From Eudromia elegans (lineage: Eukaryota > Chordata > Aves > Tinamiformes > Tinamidae): a stretch of DNA of 64,000 nucleotides. Made by a program: the position numbers and the translations under genes. The DNA lies in NCBI GenBank assembly GCA_003342815.1, contig PTEX01000003.1, positions 1,987,763 to 2,051,762 on the forward strand, written 5' to 3'. Shown here in pieces: positions 39,201 to 52,500 of this stretch (its first letter is position 1; each line of letters starts with the position of its first letter). Below the pieces are notes generated by a model, which saw only the letters and a list, made by a program, of their open reading frames with translations, ran no database searches and was not told where the DNA came from.

Positions 39201-42200
39201 GCGAGTGCTCTGCCCCCGCACGCAGCGGTGCCTCCTTCACACAAATGGGCCTTTTGCATCTACCAGGACATCCTTTCTCTGGAAGGACTTGAGAGGCTGC
39301 AGCTAGCTGGAGAGGCTGGGAGCAAACAGGGAAATGTCTGAATGATTGTTACATATTGTGTCTTGAAGACTTAACACCTGGTTTTTATTATGGAAGACCT
39401 TTAAAATAGCGGGTTTTTTTTTTTTTATCAAGGTCTTTAATATTGCTTATTTGTTTTTGCTTAGAAATTATTGAGAACTGAGGGCCTAGCCAAGGATGAT
39501 GGTTGCTTTTATCTAGTTTTGACCAAGACTTGAGAACATAATAAGATCTCATTCATTCTAAAAATAAAAACATTGTCTTTCCCCCCACACCATTAGCTTT
39601 ATTTACCTTCTGGGAAAGTTATGGTGCTAATTGGTACCTCAACGGGCCTTACTATTTGGTGGTAGTGTAAGAAGCTTCTTCATCAAGAAAACCTCTTTTG
39701 ACAATCCTGATTAGATATGCATGAGAGAAACTCTTCAGAGATGTTAAGAATCTCATAAGTGACTGTGAATGTAGGATTGAAAAAACTTCATTTCCACTTT
39801 GAGTGGCGGAAAGACACACATGAAGTGTTTCTGAATACATGTTTGTATCCGCTGATCCTAAGGGACTGAGTGGAGAACTTCATCAAATACAAGGGGTAGA
39901 TAGTAACAGACCCATAAAACACTACTCTGTGCGTCTTCATCTTGAGGAATGAGCATTAAGGCTGCAATAGAGACTTGAAAAATCTGAAATGGAAAAGCTG
40001 AATGAAGAGTGATTTCCTGTTTCTTGCAATACAAGAACTAATAGGCACCTAATAAAGTAGAAATGTTGAACGGTTACCTAATGCTTGGAATTCATTGCCA
40101 CAGGGATAATGTTTATTTCAAAAAGTGATCAGACAAAAGCAGAGTCTATCCTGGCTATTAAATGTAAAGCTGTGTGCAATTACTGCTGTGTGAAAGCTGG
40201 AATGATATAGCAGGGGCATATCAGTCTAAGCTTTTCTAGCAGCTGGTGTAGATTCCTGTTGGAGATAGGGTGTTGATTTGGAGAGACCTTTGGTCAGGTT
40301 CAGGATGCTCATGAAGTCATTAAGTAATCTGCATTTCCAAGCGTTGAATGTTATCAGCAAAAGCAACAGGGCTGCTAAGCCAGAACTGGAATCTTATCAC
40401 TGTTCTTTGTAAATTTTATTTTTTCCTGACAAAGGTCTGGGTTATTTTGAAGCAAATCAGCCTAAGCTATTTTCAGTCTCTCTCTCTTTTTTTGACCACC
40501 GAGATCTACACTCTTCCCTCTCCAAAGCTTTTACTAAAACTGTACTATGTTCTGCTTGTAGGTGCTAAAAGTAGATGGTGCTTATGTTGCTGTGAAATTT
40601 CCGGGCACCTCCAGTAATGCAAGCTGTCAGAGCAGTTCTAATTCGGATCCTGATCCTTCCTCCCTTCTCCAAGATTGTAGACTGCTCAGAATAGATGAAC
40701 TGCAGGTATGTCTTTGAAACACTTGACAAAACAAGCAGTATTTTGCAGTGTTAGTACTATGTGCAAACTGACTGTTGACATTTTACGTATGTTTTTAGGT
40801 AGTAAAAACTGGTGGAACTCCAAAAGTTCCCGACTGTTTTCAGAGGACACCTAAGAAGTTGTGTATTCCTGAAAAAACAGAGATTCTAGCAGTAAATGTA
40901 GATTCAAAAGGTAAGTAGGACTTTTTCTTTCAGGTATTCCTTTGTGTTCTTTATTACCTTCCTTCCCTCCCTAATGGAAAACTACAGGTGTCTAAAATAA
41001 ATAATTGTTTTCACTGATATTAATAAATCCTTAAAGGTGCAATAGTGAGAAGTTGAATGCCATCAGCAAAGGGATTAACCTTTCTCTTCATGTATTTTTG
41101 AAGGCGTGCATGCTGTCCTGAAAACTGGGAACTGGGTTCGATACTGTATATTTGACCTTGCTACAGGAAAGGCTGAACAGGAAAATAATTTCCCTACTAG
41201 CAGCATTGCGTTCCTGGGTCAGAATGAGAGAAGTGTTGCCATTTTTACAGCTGGACAGGTTTGTTTTGCATCTCAGTCATTTAACCTCTTAGCTGTGTTT
41301 CACTTCCTTTGTCTTCAAACAGCATGGTACAACTTTTGGGACGCTTTTCCAAAGACTGGCAAAAAGAAATGGGCTATGAAAGACTCGCTGCTACCATTAA
41401 TATTTTGGAAGAGGGAGTGGGGAATCAGAGTCACAGAATGGCTGAGGTTGGAAGGGAGCTCTGGAGGTCTCCTGCTCCAGCCCTCCTTCTCAAGCAGGGT
41501 CAGCTAGAGCAGCTTTCCCGGGACTGAGTCCAAACAGGTTTTGAGTATCTCTACCCTCTCTGGGCAGCCTGCTGCAGTGGTCAGTCACCCTGACAGTAAA
41601 GAAGTTGTTCCTCATTTCAGGTGTGACTTAGTGTGTTTCAGTTGTTCCTATTTGCCTCTTGTCCTGTCATTGGGCTCCATGAGAAGAGTCTGGTTATATC
41701 TTCCCTTAGATATAGTTGCTTACAGTCCCCCTTCAGATACTACGAGCATGGATAAGATCTGCCTCGGGCCTTCCCAGCTCTCAGCCTTTCCTCACACGAG
41801 GAGCACTTCGGTCCCTTGATCACTGTAGTGGCACTTCCCGGGCTCTTTCCAGTAGCTCCCCATCTCCCTTGTGCAGATGTGGCCTGGGGGACAGGATTGC
41901 TGCCCTTGACCAGCCAGCAGCGCTCCTCCCAGGGCAGCTCGGGGCACCTCTGGCTGCCGTTGCTGCTAGGGCACAGGGAGCTGCAACTTAACTCACTTAA
42001 GTGCTTTTAATAATTCTATTCAAAGACCTTCTTGGTCCTCGAATAAAAGGTTTAAAGAAAGAATAGTTACTGTGTAACTGTAAATCTGCTATCTAACTTG
42101 ATTTCAGTAGAGTGGATATTCATCTCATGCGCTTGAGAACAAATGGAATTGTTCCCCCCAAAAATCTGCATTTGATACTAAAAATAATACTGAGTTTTTA

Positions 42201-43885
42201 TGCAGTTCTTCCTACTGCCCAGTCTTAAGCATCCTATTTTATTTGATTGCAGAGCTGATTTCACAGTGCAGTTATACATGAGGAGAGCTTAGAATACCAA
42301 AATCACCTCATTAACTTACTCATAAAGAGTATTCTTTGCTTTTAAGAGTTGAAGGAAACATTTTTGGCAAAGGAACTCAGCTTGCATGTTTCATTTTACA
42401 TATTCAGGTTTCTCTTGCTGCACTTCAGTAAGCTAGCATAGGTACCTTACATTTCATTACTGATACTTCATTAGAGACGTGTCATGAAAACACTTTAAAG
42501 TATTAAGCATGCTCCAAGTGCTTGAGAAAGAGAATATACTGTGCCACCTGTACGGATTAGACACCGAGGTGTGAACATAAATTTGGGGTAAATCGCTCTC
42601 CTTGTAGGCAGTCAAGCAGAAGTGAACCTTTTGGAAAGAGTAATAGTTATAAATTGTGGAGCTATAATGTTTAAACTTTTTTTTTTCTCCCTCAAAAATG
42701 TAGGAATCTCCTATTATTCTTAGAGATGGAAATGGTACTATCTATCCAATGGCAAAAGACTGCATGGGTGGGATAAGAGACCCTGACTGGCTTGATCTTC
42801 CACCTATTAGTAGTCTCGGAATGGGTGTTCATTCCTTAACAAATCTCCCTGCTAACTCGACCATCAAAAAGAAAGCTGCTATAATCATCATGGCTGTTGA
42901 GGTAAAATACTTTCTTTAAAAAGTCGTAATGTGCTTTTTTACTGCTTGCTTTTATAAAACAGTGAAGTGTAACAAGTGAAACTTGTATTTATACTGATTT
43001 AAAGAAAGTAATACTAGGTGAAGAATCTTTTATAAACATGAAAGTACAAACAAATGTATGCAAGAAAGGTTTTGGTGATGCATAGCTTCAGTGTAATACT
43101 TCACCAGACTTTTAACATTTTGGTTTAACATTACTTTTGAAGCTGTTGTCTTCAGCTGCCTATTGCCAATATATACATATTTTATAATTTTACATATTTT
43201 ATATAATTTTATTTTTATAGTATAATTTTATTTAAGTTTTAGCAGTGCACAGGCATTCTGAAGGGTACAACAACTAGTTTTTCTTGCTGTGAATGCAGTA
43301 CATCTATCAGTACTTTTTGATACCTTACATTAGGACCATAAATGGTGTGAGTCAAACGGTTTTCACTCAAATTGGCTGTAAAGTTCTGCAGGCCTCTGTG
43401 GTGCCGTATGGGCAGCTCGACTGTGGATTTATGTATTGTGCTTCTGTAAATCAGGCAGTGATTTGGTGCAGCTTAGTTGCACGTGCTCTGCTGCTGCCAG
43501 GAGGCGTCATGTGCCTGTACAACCAAGAGGGATTCACAGTGGAGTATTCAGCCCCTGCGGAGAGGCTTGTTGTACGGAGTCAGCCCTGCAGACTGTGGGA
43601 GGGCCTGCGAGCTGGCATCCTTCACTTCCCAGCTTGCACATTGTTAGCTTAAGATAAATATGTAAACCTAGCTGATGTAGACACCTTAGTTTCCCAGTTG
43701 CAGCACTCTTTGCATTTTAAATGTAGCCATGAATTTTTAAATCTCTCTCAAGAATCAAACTGCAAGGCCAGAGGCATACTTTCATGAGCCTGATAGCGTC
43801 TGCTGTCCTTTCCTCAACCTGGTAGTGTTTAGATGCTATTTTCTGTGGTGGGTTTTTTGTTTGGTTGATTTTGTTCTTTTTTTTT

Positions 43886-43919
<34 letters not shown>

Positions 43920-46900
43920 TTGCTTTGTTTTGTTTTTTTAAACACTGGGATAATTTAGATGATTTTTATTCTCAACAGCTCCTGCACTGACTGCCAAGAG
44001 ATGTCCTAGATTTAGACATTTCTGTTCCTTTTAAAAAGAGATACCAAAGATACTTGTGTATTTGCAATCTGTGTTTCCATTTGATAAATTATTTCATTCT
44101 TTTGAGTACAGAAACAAACTTTAATGCAACATATTCTCCGATGTGACTATGAGGCTTGCAGACAATACCTGATGAATCTTGAACAAGCAGTTGTCTTGGA
44201 TCAGAACCCCCAAGTGCTGCAGACGTTCCTTGGCCACAGATGCGATGGGAACCGCAATATTCTGCATGCTTGTGTCTCCGTATGCTTTCCAACCAGCAAC
44301 AAGGAGACAAAAGAGGAAGAGGGTGAGCTCCAAAATGTCATGAAAATAATTTTAAAGAAATCTTTATGCATTTTTCAAAAATAGTTTATGTATTTAAAAA
44401 AATAAAGAAAACTACATACTTTAGATATGAATATCTTAAAATTTAGCACCTCAAATATGTCCTAACCTCTGAGAGGTGCTGGGCCAAAAACATATATATA
44501 AATATGCAAGACTTTATAGGAATTCAGTATTTATCTTCATTGGTTTTAAGATACAGTTGTTTTCATATCCACATACTAATTCTAGATGAGTACAAATATT
44601 TTTCCCCGTAATGTCAGTAATAGTTTTTTAGCAGAATATTTTAGATTTTTCGAGAGTTTTAGTTTATACCTCTATGAAGAAATGTTTACTTGCAACATAT
44701 GCTGAGAAATGTGAATAATAATTCGTTAAGCCAGGCAGTGACCCAGTTTAAAGTGTCTATTAAATACTGTTATGTGAAAAGCATGTTAACAGAGCAACAA
44801 CGTTGCTAAGTCAGACACTCAAATATTAGGAAGTACCAGAATTGAGTTTACCCATGTGCTATACGTGGGTGTATATTGTGATATGGTCTTTAATTACACC
44901 GTCATACTATTTTTTTCACAGGACTACCTCATTCAGTGCACAAGATGGACGGTGCTCACCGAATGGGTAGCTATTCAATATTTCTTTTTATCCTCATCAT
45001 TCAGTGTGTGGCCCCATTCCTTCCTTATTGCACACCATACAAGCCCTGCAAGCCCTGTGAATACACTTCCTTGTGGGATTTTGTATGATGCTGTCATTGA
45101 ATTTGTTAGACTTAAATTGTTCCTCTTATCCCTATTTATAAAATGGGAATAGTCCTACAACTTACTCCTCTCTTTGAGGGTATTATACCTTGAATTTTTT
45201 TGTGTATTTAAGAGTGTTAGCTAATCTTGAGAGTTGTGTTTGAGAAATTTAGGATCTGATTGCTTTTTTTGTTGAGTGGATGTTTCAAAACGCTTTATTC
45301 CAGAGCTGAGTTTATAGTGATTTTAGTTGTTCTGTGAATGTCAACCATTTCCGTGAGTCAGGTATCTGTTTAGTGTCCAAAAATGAGTAAATTGTATCAT
45401 GATAATCTGTAAAAACTGGTTTCACAGAGTTCTGTGTACTGTTAGATGTGACAGAATAAGATCCAGGTCGTCTGAGTGATGTCTAGTAGCATTAAACACA
45501 GGATAACGTTTCCCCCTCTCCCATCCAGGCTCTCGCAGCATTGCTACACACCTTACAACTTCTGCAACAAATAAGGCATGAACAGCTTGCTCATCATACA
45601 ACCCTTCATCTTTAGTGTGTCGTCCATCCTGTGCACTGATTGAGGCAGGGGTCTTGTTTGGAAAAACAAACAAAAAAACCCAAAAAAATGAAAAACCAAA
45701 CACCAACAAGTAAAATCCAGCCAACTATGTAACTGAAGTTTATATTTTACTGTAAGCACACAAGGAAGCTGACATAAGGATGCATGGGCAAACTTAATCT
45801 GACTTTTTCTAATTTGAGTGCTTGTCTTTGCAACCTAGAAATTCTTTGAGTAACTCATTTGGATATAATTTACCTTTTCAAAAATTAGAAAACAATATAC
45901 GAACCTGGTAGACTCTTAACACTCCTCTGCCTCTCTCTTTCCCCTCACAAAAGCTATTTTTAAAAGGAGGTTCATATCTTTTGGTTAAAAGCACATTCAC
46001 CTTCCACTGCAACTGCTAGCAATTGATAGGACGACAAGTTTATTTTCTGTTCATCACCTGGAGGGAAGTAGTGTGTAATATTACCATCTGTAAGTTAAAC
46101 TGCAAAGAAGATTGATTTTAAGAGTAGCAAGTTCAATACAAGACTGCAGATATGATCTTCCTTAGCAATTATAAGCCCCTTTCCACCTAGTGCCTGCCTG
46201 AGATCCTTCACTCTTCATCTGCCTTCTTAAATGCTAGAAGAGGAAGGGCATGGCTAAGTGGGTTTTTTTTTTTTTTTTTTCTTTTTCCTCTGAGATCTTG
46301 TTCCTAGTTTCATCATAGCCTCCGTGGAATTGGATAAAGGAATTGCAGAAAAACTGGATGCAGATATGCAAAGTTGCGGAAAAATTGCTTTGTTGTTCTG
46401 TGGTTTGATACTTCCTCAGTAAAAAAGACCTTGGAAAAGAGCGATCTAAAAGACATGTCCACAGCATTTCAAAGTGTTAAAAGCTCTGATATTAAATTTT
46501 AGAGTCTTTGTTGAATGTCTATAGACAGATTTTTTCCTAGAGACTTAGAACAGATTTTATAAGACAGCAAAACAACTAATAACACTTAAAACCAGGGCAT
46601 TTACCATTGATGAAATGAATCAAGTGATTCATTTCAAAAAAGAGTTCTAGTTCTGTCATAAACACGGTATCTGGAATTCAGTTAGTTGACACTGGAACCA
46701 AGGATAGATGAAATATCTCTGTTTTATATAAGAACTGTTTCATACATACATACATATGTACGTGTGTATCTATACCCTGAGAGATCAGTCAGAGATTCTA
46801 TTTGAGGAGTGTTTGAGTCCAGATGTGATGAATTATTCCTAAATGAAGCTTTGGTAAACATAGTTTTTCTGAATTTTCAGAAGCAGAGCGCTCTGAGAGG

Positions 46901-49521
46901 AATACGTTTGCTGAAAGGCTGTCAGCTGTTGAAGCTATTGCAAATGCAATCTCAGTTGTGTCAAGCAATGGCCCAGGAAATCGGGCAGGGTCATCAAGCA
47001 GCAGAAGGTAAACTGACTCCCTTTCTCGTGTTTTCTATCTGCTAATTTCAGTATTAATTGCCAAGGTCTCTTTCCTTCAGTCAGGCTTAAGAGTGGGTTC
47101 TGTTGCTAGTCTAAAGTTAGATTTCACTTCTTGCTGAAGAAAACTGGAAGAAAATTTGTTTTCCCTTTTTTAGTGTGAAACTTTGCTTTAATGCTCTAAT
47201 AATGAATGAACATGAAATAATATTTTTTGCCTCTTTTTTTATTCAGTTTGAGATTAAGAGAAATGATGAGAAGATCCTTGAGAGCTGCTGGATTGGGCAG
47301 ACATGAAGCTGGTGCTTCATCAAGTGATCATCAAGATCCAGTTTCTCCTCCGATAGCTCCTCCCAGCTGGGTTCCAGATCCTCCTGCCATGGATCCAGGT
47401 AAGTCTGTTCATGTATCAACCTGGACTGTAAAATGTGTACAGACTGTACAAGGTACCACAGTACCTAACAAAGGTACCAATAACTTTTAAGGTGAATTGC
47501 TTAGACTTCAGCTTGAGACTAAAATATTTGGTGTTGTTGCACTAGTGAGACCTGCGTAAACGTTGACCAGGACTTATCTTTCTAATACTGTTGCCAAGCT
47601 CCTGCAACGTGTTTTGTAATGCTGGTTACACTGATGCTAGTCTAGGAATATGGCCTTTTGTAGGAAAGGACACCGATTAAATACAGAAAAGGTGCAGAGT
47701 GTTAGACACTGCAGAAAGAGCATGTTGTTAGGGATGTTTTTATGTATTGATGTACATCCTGCTGTTCTGTTTACTGAAAGATGGTGACATTGATTTTATC
47801 CTGGCCCCCGCTGTGGGATCTCTTACCACAGCAGCGACTGGCACCAGCCAAGGACCTAGCACCTCCACTATACCAGGTGAGAAAACACTACTTACGTGGT
47901 TATGCTACAGAAGGAAAATGATCTCAAGAGTTGTCTTTGCCTGTATGGACTTCTTGCATATGCAACACTTCTTTCCGAATTAGAGATTGAGTTGAAACGG
48001 AATTTTGCAAATGTACATTAAGTGCATGAAGCCCTATGCTGTGTTTTGCATAAGAAGTATTTTTACCTGGAAACAACATTTATTTGAAAATAAAGTAATC
48101 ATTATGAAATTGGACTTACTGCCTGTATATTAGAATGGAAAATTGGAACCGAAACTTAAAGTACTTGAGTGAAATGGTGCTGACATGAGCAAACTCAGGA
48201 TAAGTCAGGCTACTCCCTTCAGTGAAATATAAAGTTATTTGCTTTTAGTAAATACTTATTTTGGAGAAAAGTGTTTATATATTTTTTTTTCTCATTGCAG
48301 GTCCTTCTACTGAACCATCGGTAGTGGAATCGAAGGATCGGAAGGCAAATGCTCATTTCATACTGAAATTACTATGTGATAGTGTCGTTTTACAGCCTTA
48401 TCTGCGAGAACTGCTGTCAGCCAAGTAAGGGTTTCAAATGAGCACCCACAATCCTTTATAGTGGTATATCACCTGAAATTTATCACAATAAAAGCTTTTT
48501 TTTTAAAAGTTGCGTAAAGGCACAGTATTTCAAGTAGAGAATTTTAAATGTTGAATGTTTAACTGTGTTTTTGTCCTACCATCCTTCAAAAGTAGATATA
48601 TTTCACAGAAATAAAATTAATAAGAAAAGGTGCTTATTCACTCAGTGGGGTTTTCTTGTTTTGTTTGTACAAGCTTGACAGTGTTATGACAATGTTCTAT
48701 TAGTTTCCTATTTTTCCTTTTGTAACTAAAATCAGTTTTGACTTTTTGTTTTTTTCTTTCTCTAATTCCTAGGGATGCAAGAGGTATGACACCATTTATG
48801 TCAGCAGTTAGTGGCAGGGCATATCCTGCTGCAATTACAATTCTAGAAACCGCGCAGAAAATTGCTAAAGGTAAATTAGTTTCAGTATTTGTTAGTGTGT
48901 TCTTTCCTTCTGAAGTTTGGCTTTAGAATGTGCACAAATTCATTATTAATGTTACTTTTTTTTGTGTGAAATTATATGCTTGAGCAAGTGTTGATGAGGG
49001 TAAGCACTTCTTCCAGGACAAGATCTGCTGCTGTGTGTTCTGGAAGTGCTACTGTATCTTTCTATTGTGTTGTGTGTGTGTGTGTATGTATGCATTAAGA
49101 TAGAGCTCTGTGATCGTTACTGCTGTTGTGTACTTCGTAATTTCAGTATTTCATTACTTTACAGACTTGAGTGGATTAGCTTGGAAGTTCTTACCTTGAA
49201 TTGAAAAATAGAGTCTGATTTAAAAAAAAAAAAAATCTACTGAACTGGATCCAGTTCCTGAAAAGACTTTTGCAAAACTTTTATGACTCTTGAAACTTGA
49301 CCAAATTAGAGCGATGATTTGGCAATATCTGTAGAACTTTATGTATCCCTTACAAGAATATTGCTTGTTTTTCTTTTTTTAATCCTTTGAAATGGTGTTT
49401 CGTTGAATTTGTTAGAGAACAATAATTTTTATAAAAAAAGAAAAGCTATTGCTTGTATTTGGTCAGGAATTTGCAGCTCCTTCCATAACAAATACCTTTA
49501 ATGTGACAAGCAGAAATTTTC

Positions 49522-49553
<32 letters not shown>

Positions 49554-52500
49554 CCAGCGAGGGAGACTTTATTCAAACTGAAAATTCTGTATGTGGCTTC
49601 AGTTTGTGGAGTCCTTTTTTGTTCTTTTTTTTCTTTTTTCTGTTTTTAACATTGGTGTTCTGTTCCTTTTTTAGCTGAGGCAACTTCAAGTGAAAAAGAA
49701 GATGATGTGTTTATGGGAATGGTTTGTCCGTCTGGTACAAATCCAGATGACTCTCCTTTGTATGTTTTGTGTTGTAATGATACCTGCAGTTTTACATGGA
49801 CTGGTGCAGAACATATTAATCAAGTAAGATTTATTTGTTTTCTGTTTACACTGTTCATGTACTAATATAGTTTTTAAATGACTAAAGTTGCAATGTTTTA
49901 ATGATTGTAACTTTTAATAGTCTGTGATAGTTATTGCTTTCCTTAATTGCTTCTTACTCTCAAAGCTGGCTGTTGTATCAAATATTGTTGCTGATAGCTT
50001 GGGATTTTCCCTCTTGCTATCTTGGGAAAAAAAAAAGTGGAGAGGAATAGTCTGTATTTTCAAAGACTTACCCAACAACAAAATTTCTTAGACTGAAATT
50101 GACTTATCTCTAAGTGAGGACATCAGTTTGAACAGGTGCAGTTTTATTGTTGCAGTGTTTAATGTTGCAAGATAGCAGATGTGCTTCAGAGAGAAAACTA
50201 TCAATGACGTTTTTGGTAAAACTACTTTTTTTCTCCTTTCTATTTAAGGATATATTTGAATGCCGAACATGTGGCTTGTTGGAGTCTCTCTGTTGCTGCA
50301 CAGAGTGTGCAAGGGTCTGCCACAAAGGACACGACTGCAAGTAAGTATTGTGATATTGTGTTGTGTTTTTTAAAATTAATCATTTGTTTCGTTTGTTTAC
50401 TGATAATTGTCTTTTGTTTAAATTCTTCAGATATTAGAGAAAGATTCATGAAGTGTTTCAAATATGTCAGTTTTATTCCCTTCTGCTCTGTAACTTTGAG
50501 AGTTTAAACTTCAAAATTTTTATAATTTTTGCATTAAAGAGTTAGAGTAAATGAATAGTGTAGTCTGTAACACCTTCAAAGTGCTTAATGAATAAGCACC
50601 CTTTTGAGAGTAATGTAGATGATAATATCATGGTTTCATTTGGGATGCTTCTGAAAGTTTCTGAAGCCAATAAGCCCTGATGGCAGGCCATCCCTGTGAA
50701 ATTTCAGAAAGCAGTATGGTATATTCATCTCCAAGATAACTGTAATAAACGGAGAAGAGAGCTACCAGTCAAACGTGCAGTCAGGATTTCTCTGTCCAGC
50801 CTGCCCAAAGCTTTGAAGCTATAGGTCTCAGTGGTGGCCAGCGATAGGACTAGAGAAAGCGGCTAGAAATTCAGGCACCAAAAGTTCCACAGGAACTTAA
50901 GAAAGAACTTCTTGACCGTGAGGGTGACAGAGCACTGGAACAGGCTGCCCAGAAAGGTGGTGGAGTCTCCTTCTCTGGAGATCTTCAAAACCCGTTTGGA
51001 TACCACCCTGTGCCACATGCTCTAGGGGACCCTGCGTGTGCAGGGGTGTTGGACTAGATGACCTCTACAGGTCCCTTCCAACCTTAAGCATTCTATGACT
51101 ATTTTTTTTTTTTTGTGTCCTGTGCGCCTGTTACTGCATTAGTATTCTCGTTGTAATAAGCTAACAAATAGAATTATAAGTATATTTTCAGAAACCTAAG
51201 AATTACTGAGATTCTGTTGCATGTAGAAAGAATTTTCTTGTCTGGAGGCTGTTTTGGGGAGGTATCAACAGTCTTGGATGAGATTTATTAAGACACTGTG
51301 AAAAGCTCTACAATGAACCTACCTTCGTAAAACCGCTTGTAGGTACAGATAATAGAAAATGCAGAGTGTAGCCACTTAAAATGTCTGTTAGGCTAGTGTT
51401 TGATGCCTTTAAAACTCCTCAAAAAATATTAATATATACACAAACACCCTCAGCTTGTTTAGAAGATTCCCTGTGCCTGAACAATGTTGTAATTTCTCTT
51501 TTCCTTATATTGTAGGCTCAAACGAACATCCCCGACAGCCTACTGTGATTGCTGGGAAAAGTGCAAGTGTAAAACTCTAATTGCAGGACAAAAGTCTGCT
51601 CGCCTTGATCTACTTTACCGCCTGCTTACCACAACAAATCTGGTTACTATGCCAAATAGCAGGTGAGGTCCTGTTTTCAATGATTAAGATGACACGATGT
51701 TTACAACTTTAAATACACAGTATATTATGTCTTCCCTAATCAATCTGTGTATTACAGGGGTGAGCATCTTCTGCTATTTTTAGTGCAGACAGTAGCCAGG
51801 CAAACGGTGGAGCACTGCCAGTACAGGCCACCTAGAATTAGGGAAGATCGTAATCGTAAAGCTGCAAATCCGGAAGGTAGGAGCTGTTTCACTGGGACAA
51901 ATAGGCAAATTCTGTATTTCTGTATCTCTTTGACACTTTTGTTGTTGTTGTTGTTGTTCCTTTAGATTCTGATATGCCTGATCATGACTTAGAACCTCCT
52001 CGATTTGCTCAGCTTGCTTTGGAACGTGTTTTGCAAGACTGGAATGCACTGAAGTCTATGATCATGTTTGGCTCCCAGGAAAATAAAGACCCGTGTGTAT
52101 TTATTTATAAATAATTCTCAATGCAAAGTTTAATCTGACATTTGAGACCTACCCACTTACATAAAGTTTATTCCTTTCCTTTCTTTTTTTTTTTTCCAAG
52201 TCTTAGTGCAAGCAGTAGGATAGGTCATCTTTTGCCTGAAGAACAAGTTTACCTTAATCAGCAAAGTGGAACTATTCGCTTGGACTGTTTCACACACTGC
52301 CTTATTGTCAAGTGTACAGCAGACATTCTGGTAAGCACTCCTAGTCCTGTTTAAAATACACTTTAGAGTCACATTATTCAGAATTGTGTCTTGGGTGGTA
52401 CATTTAAGAGACTAATGTGAGATATACTTTTAGTGGTGTTATTTTTAATTATACTGCTTTTAATTATTTTACTGTTTTTAATGATGCTTTTAAGACTACA

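Noticed and set aside
41309-41991. Several plus-strand frames of 64-92 codons downstream of exon 19
   Set aside because: They lie in intron or antisense to a minus-strand CR1, and their order and frames do not fit a gene.
49526-49552. Poly-A as the tail of a processed pseudogene
   Set aside because: No coding-like or retroposon body could be seen upstream of the A-run.
52195-52210. Alternative acceptor six bases into exon 32
   Set aside because: CCAAG|TCTTAG|TGC would drop two residues in frame, but the first AG has the pyrimidine tract and matches the recalled human PLSASS. The evidence is too weak to report as a finding.
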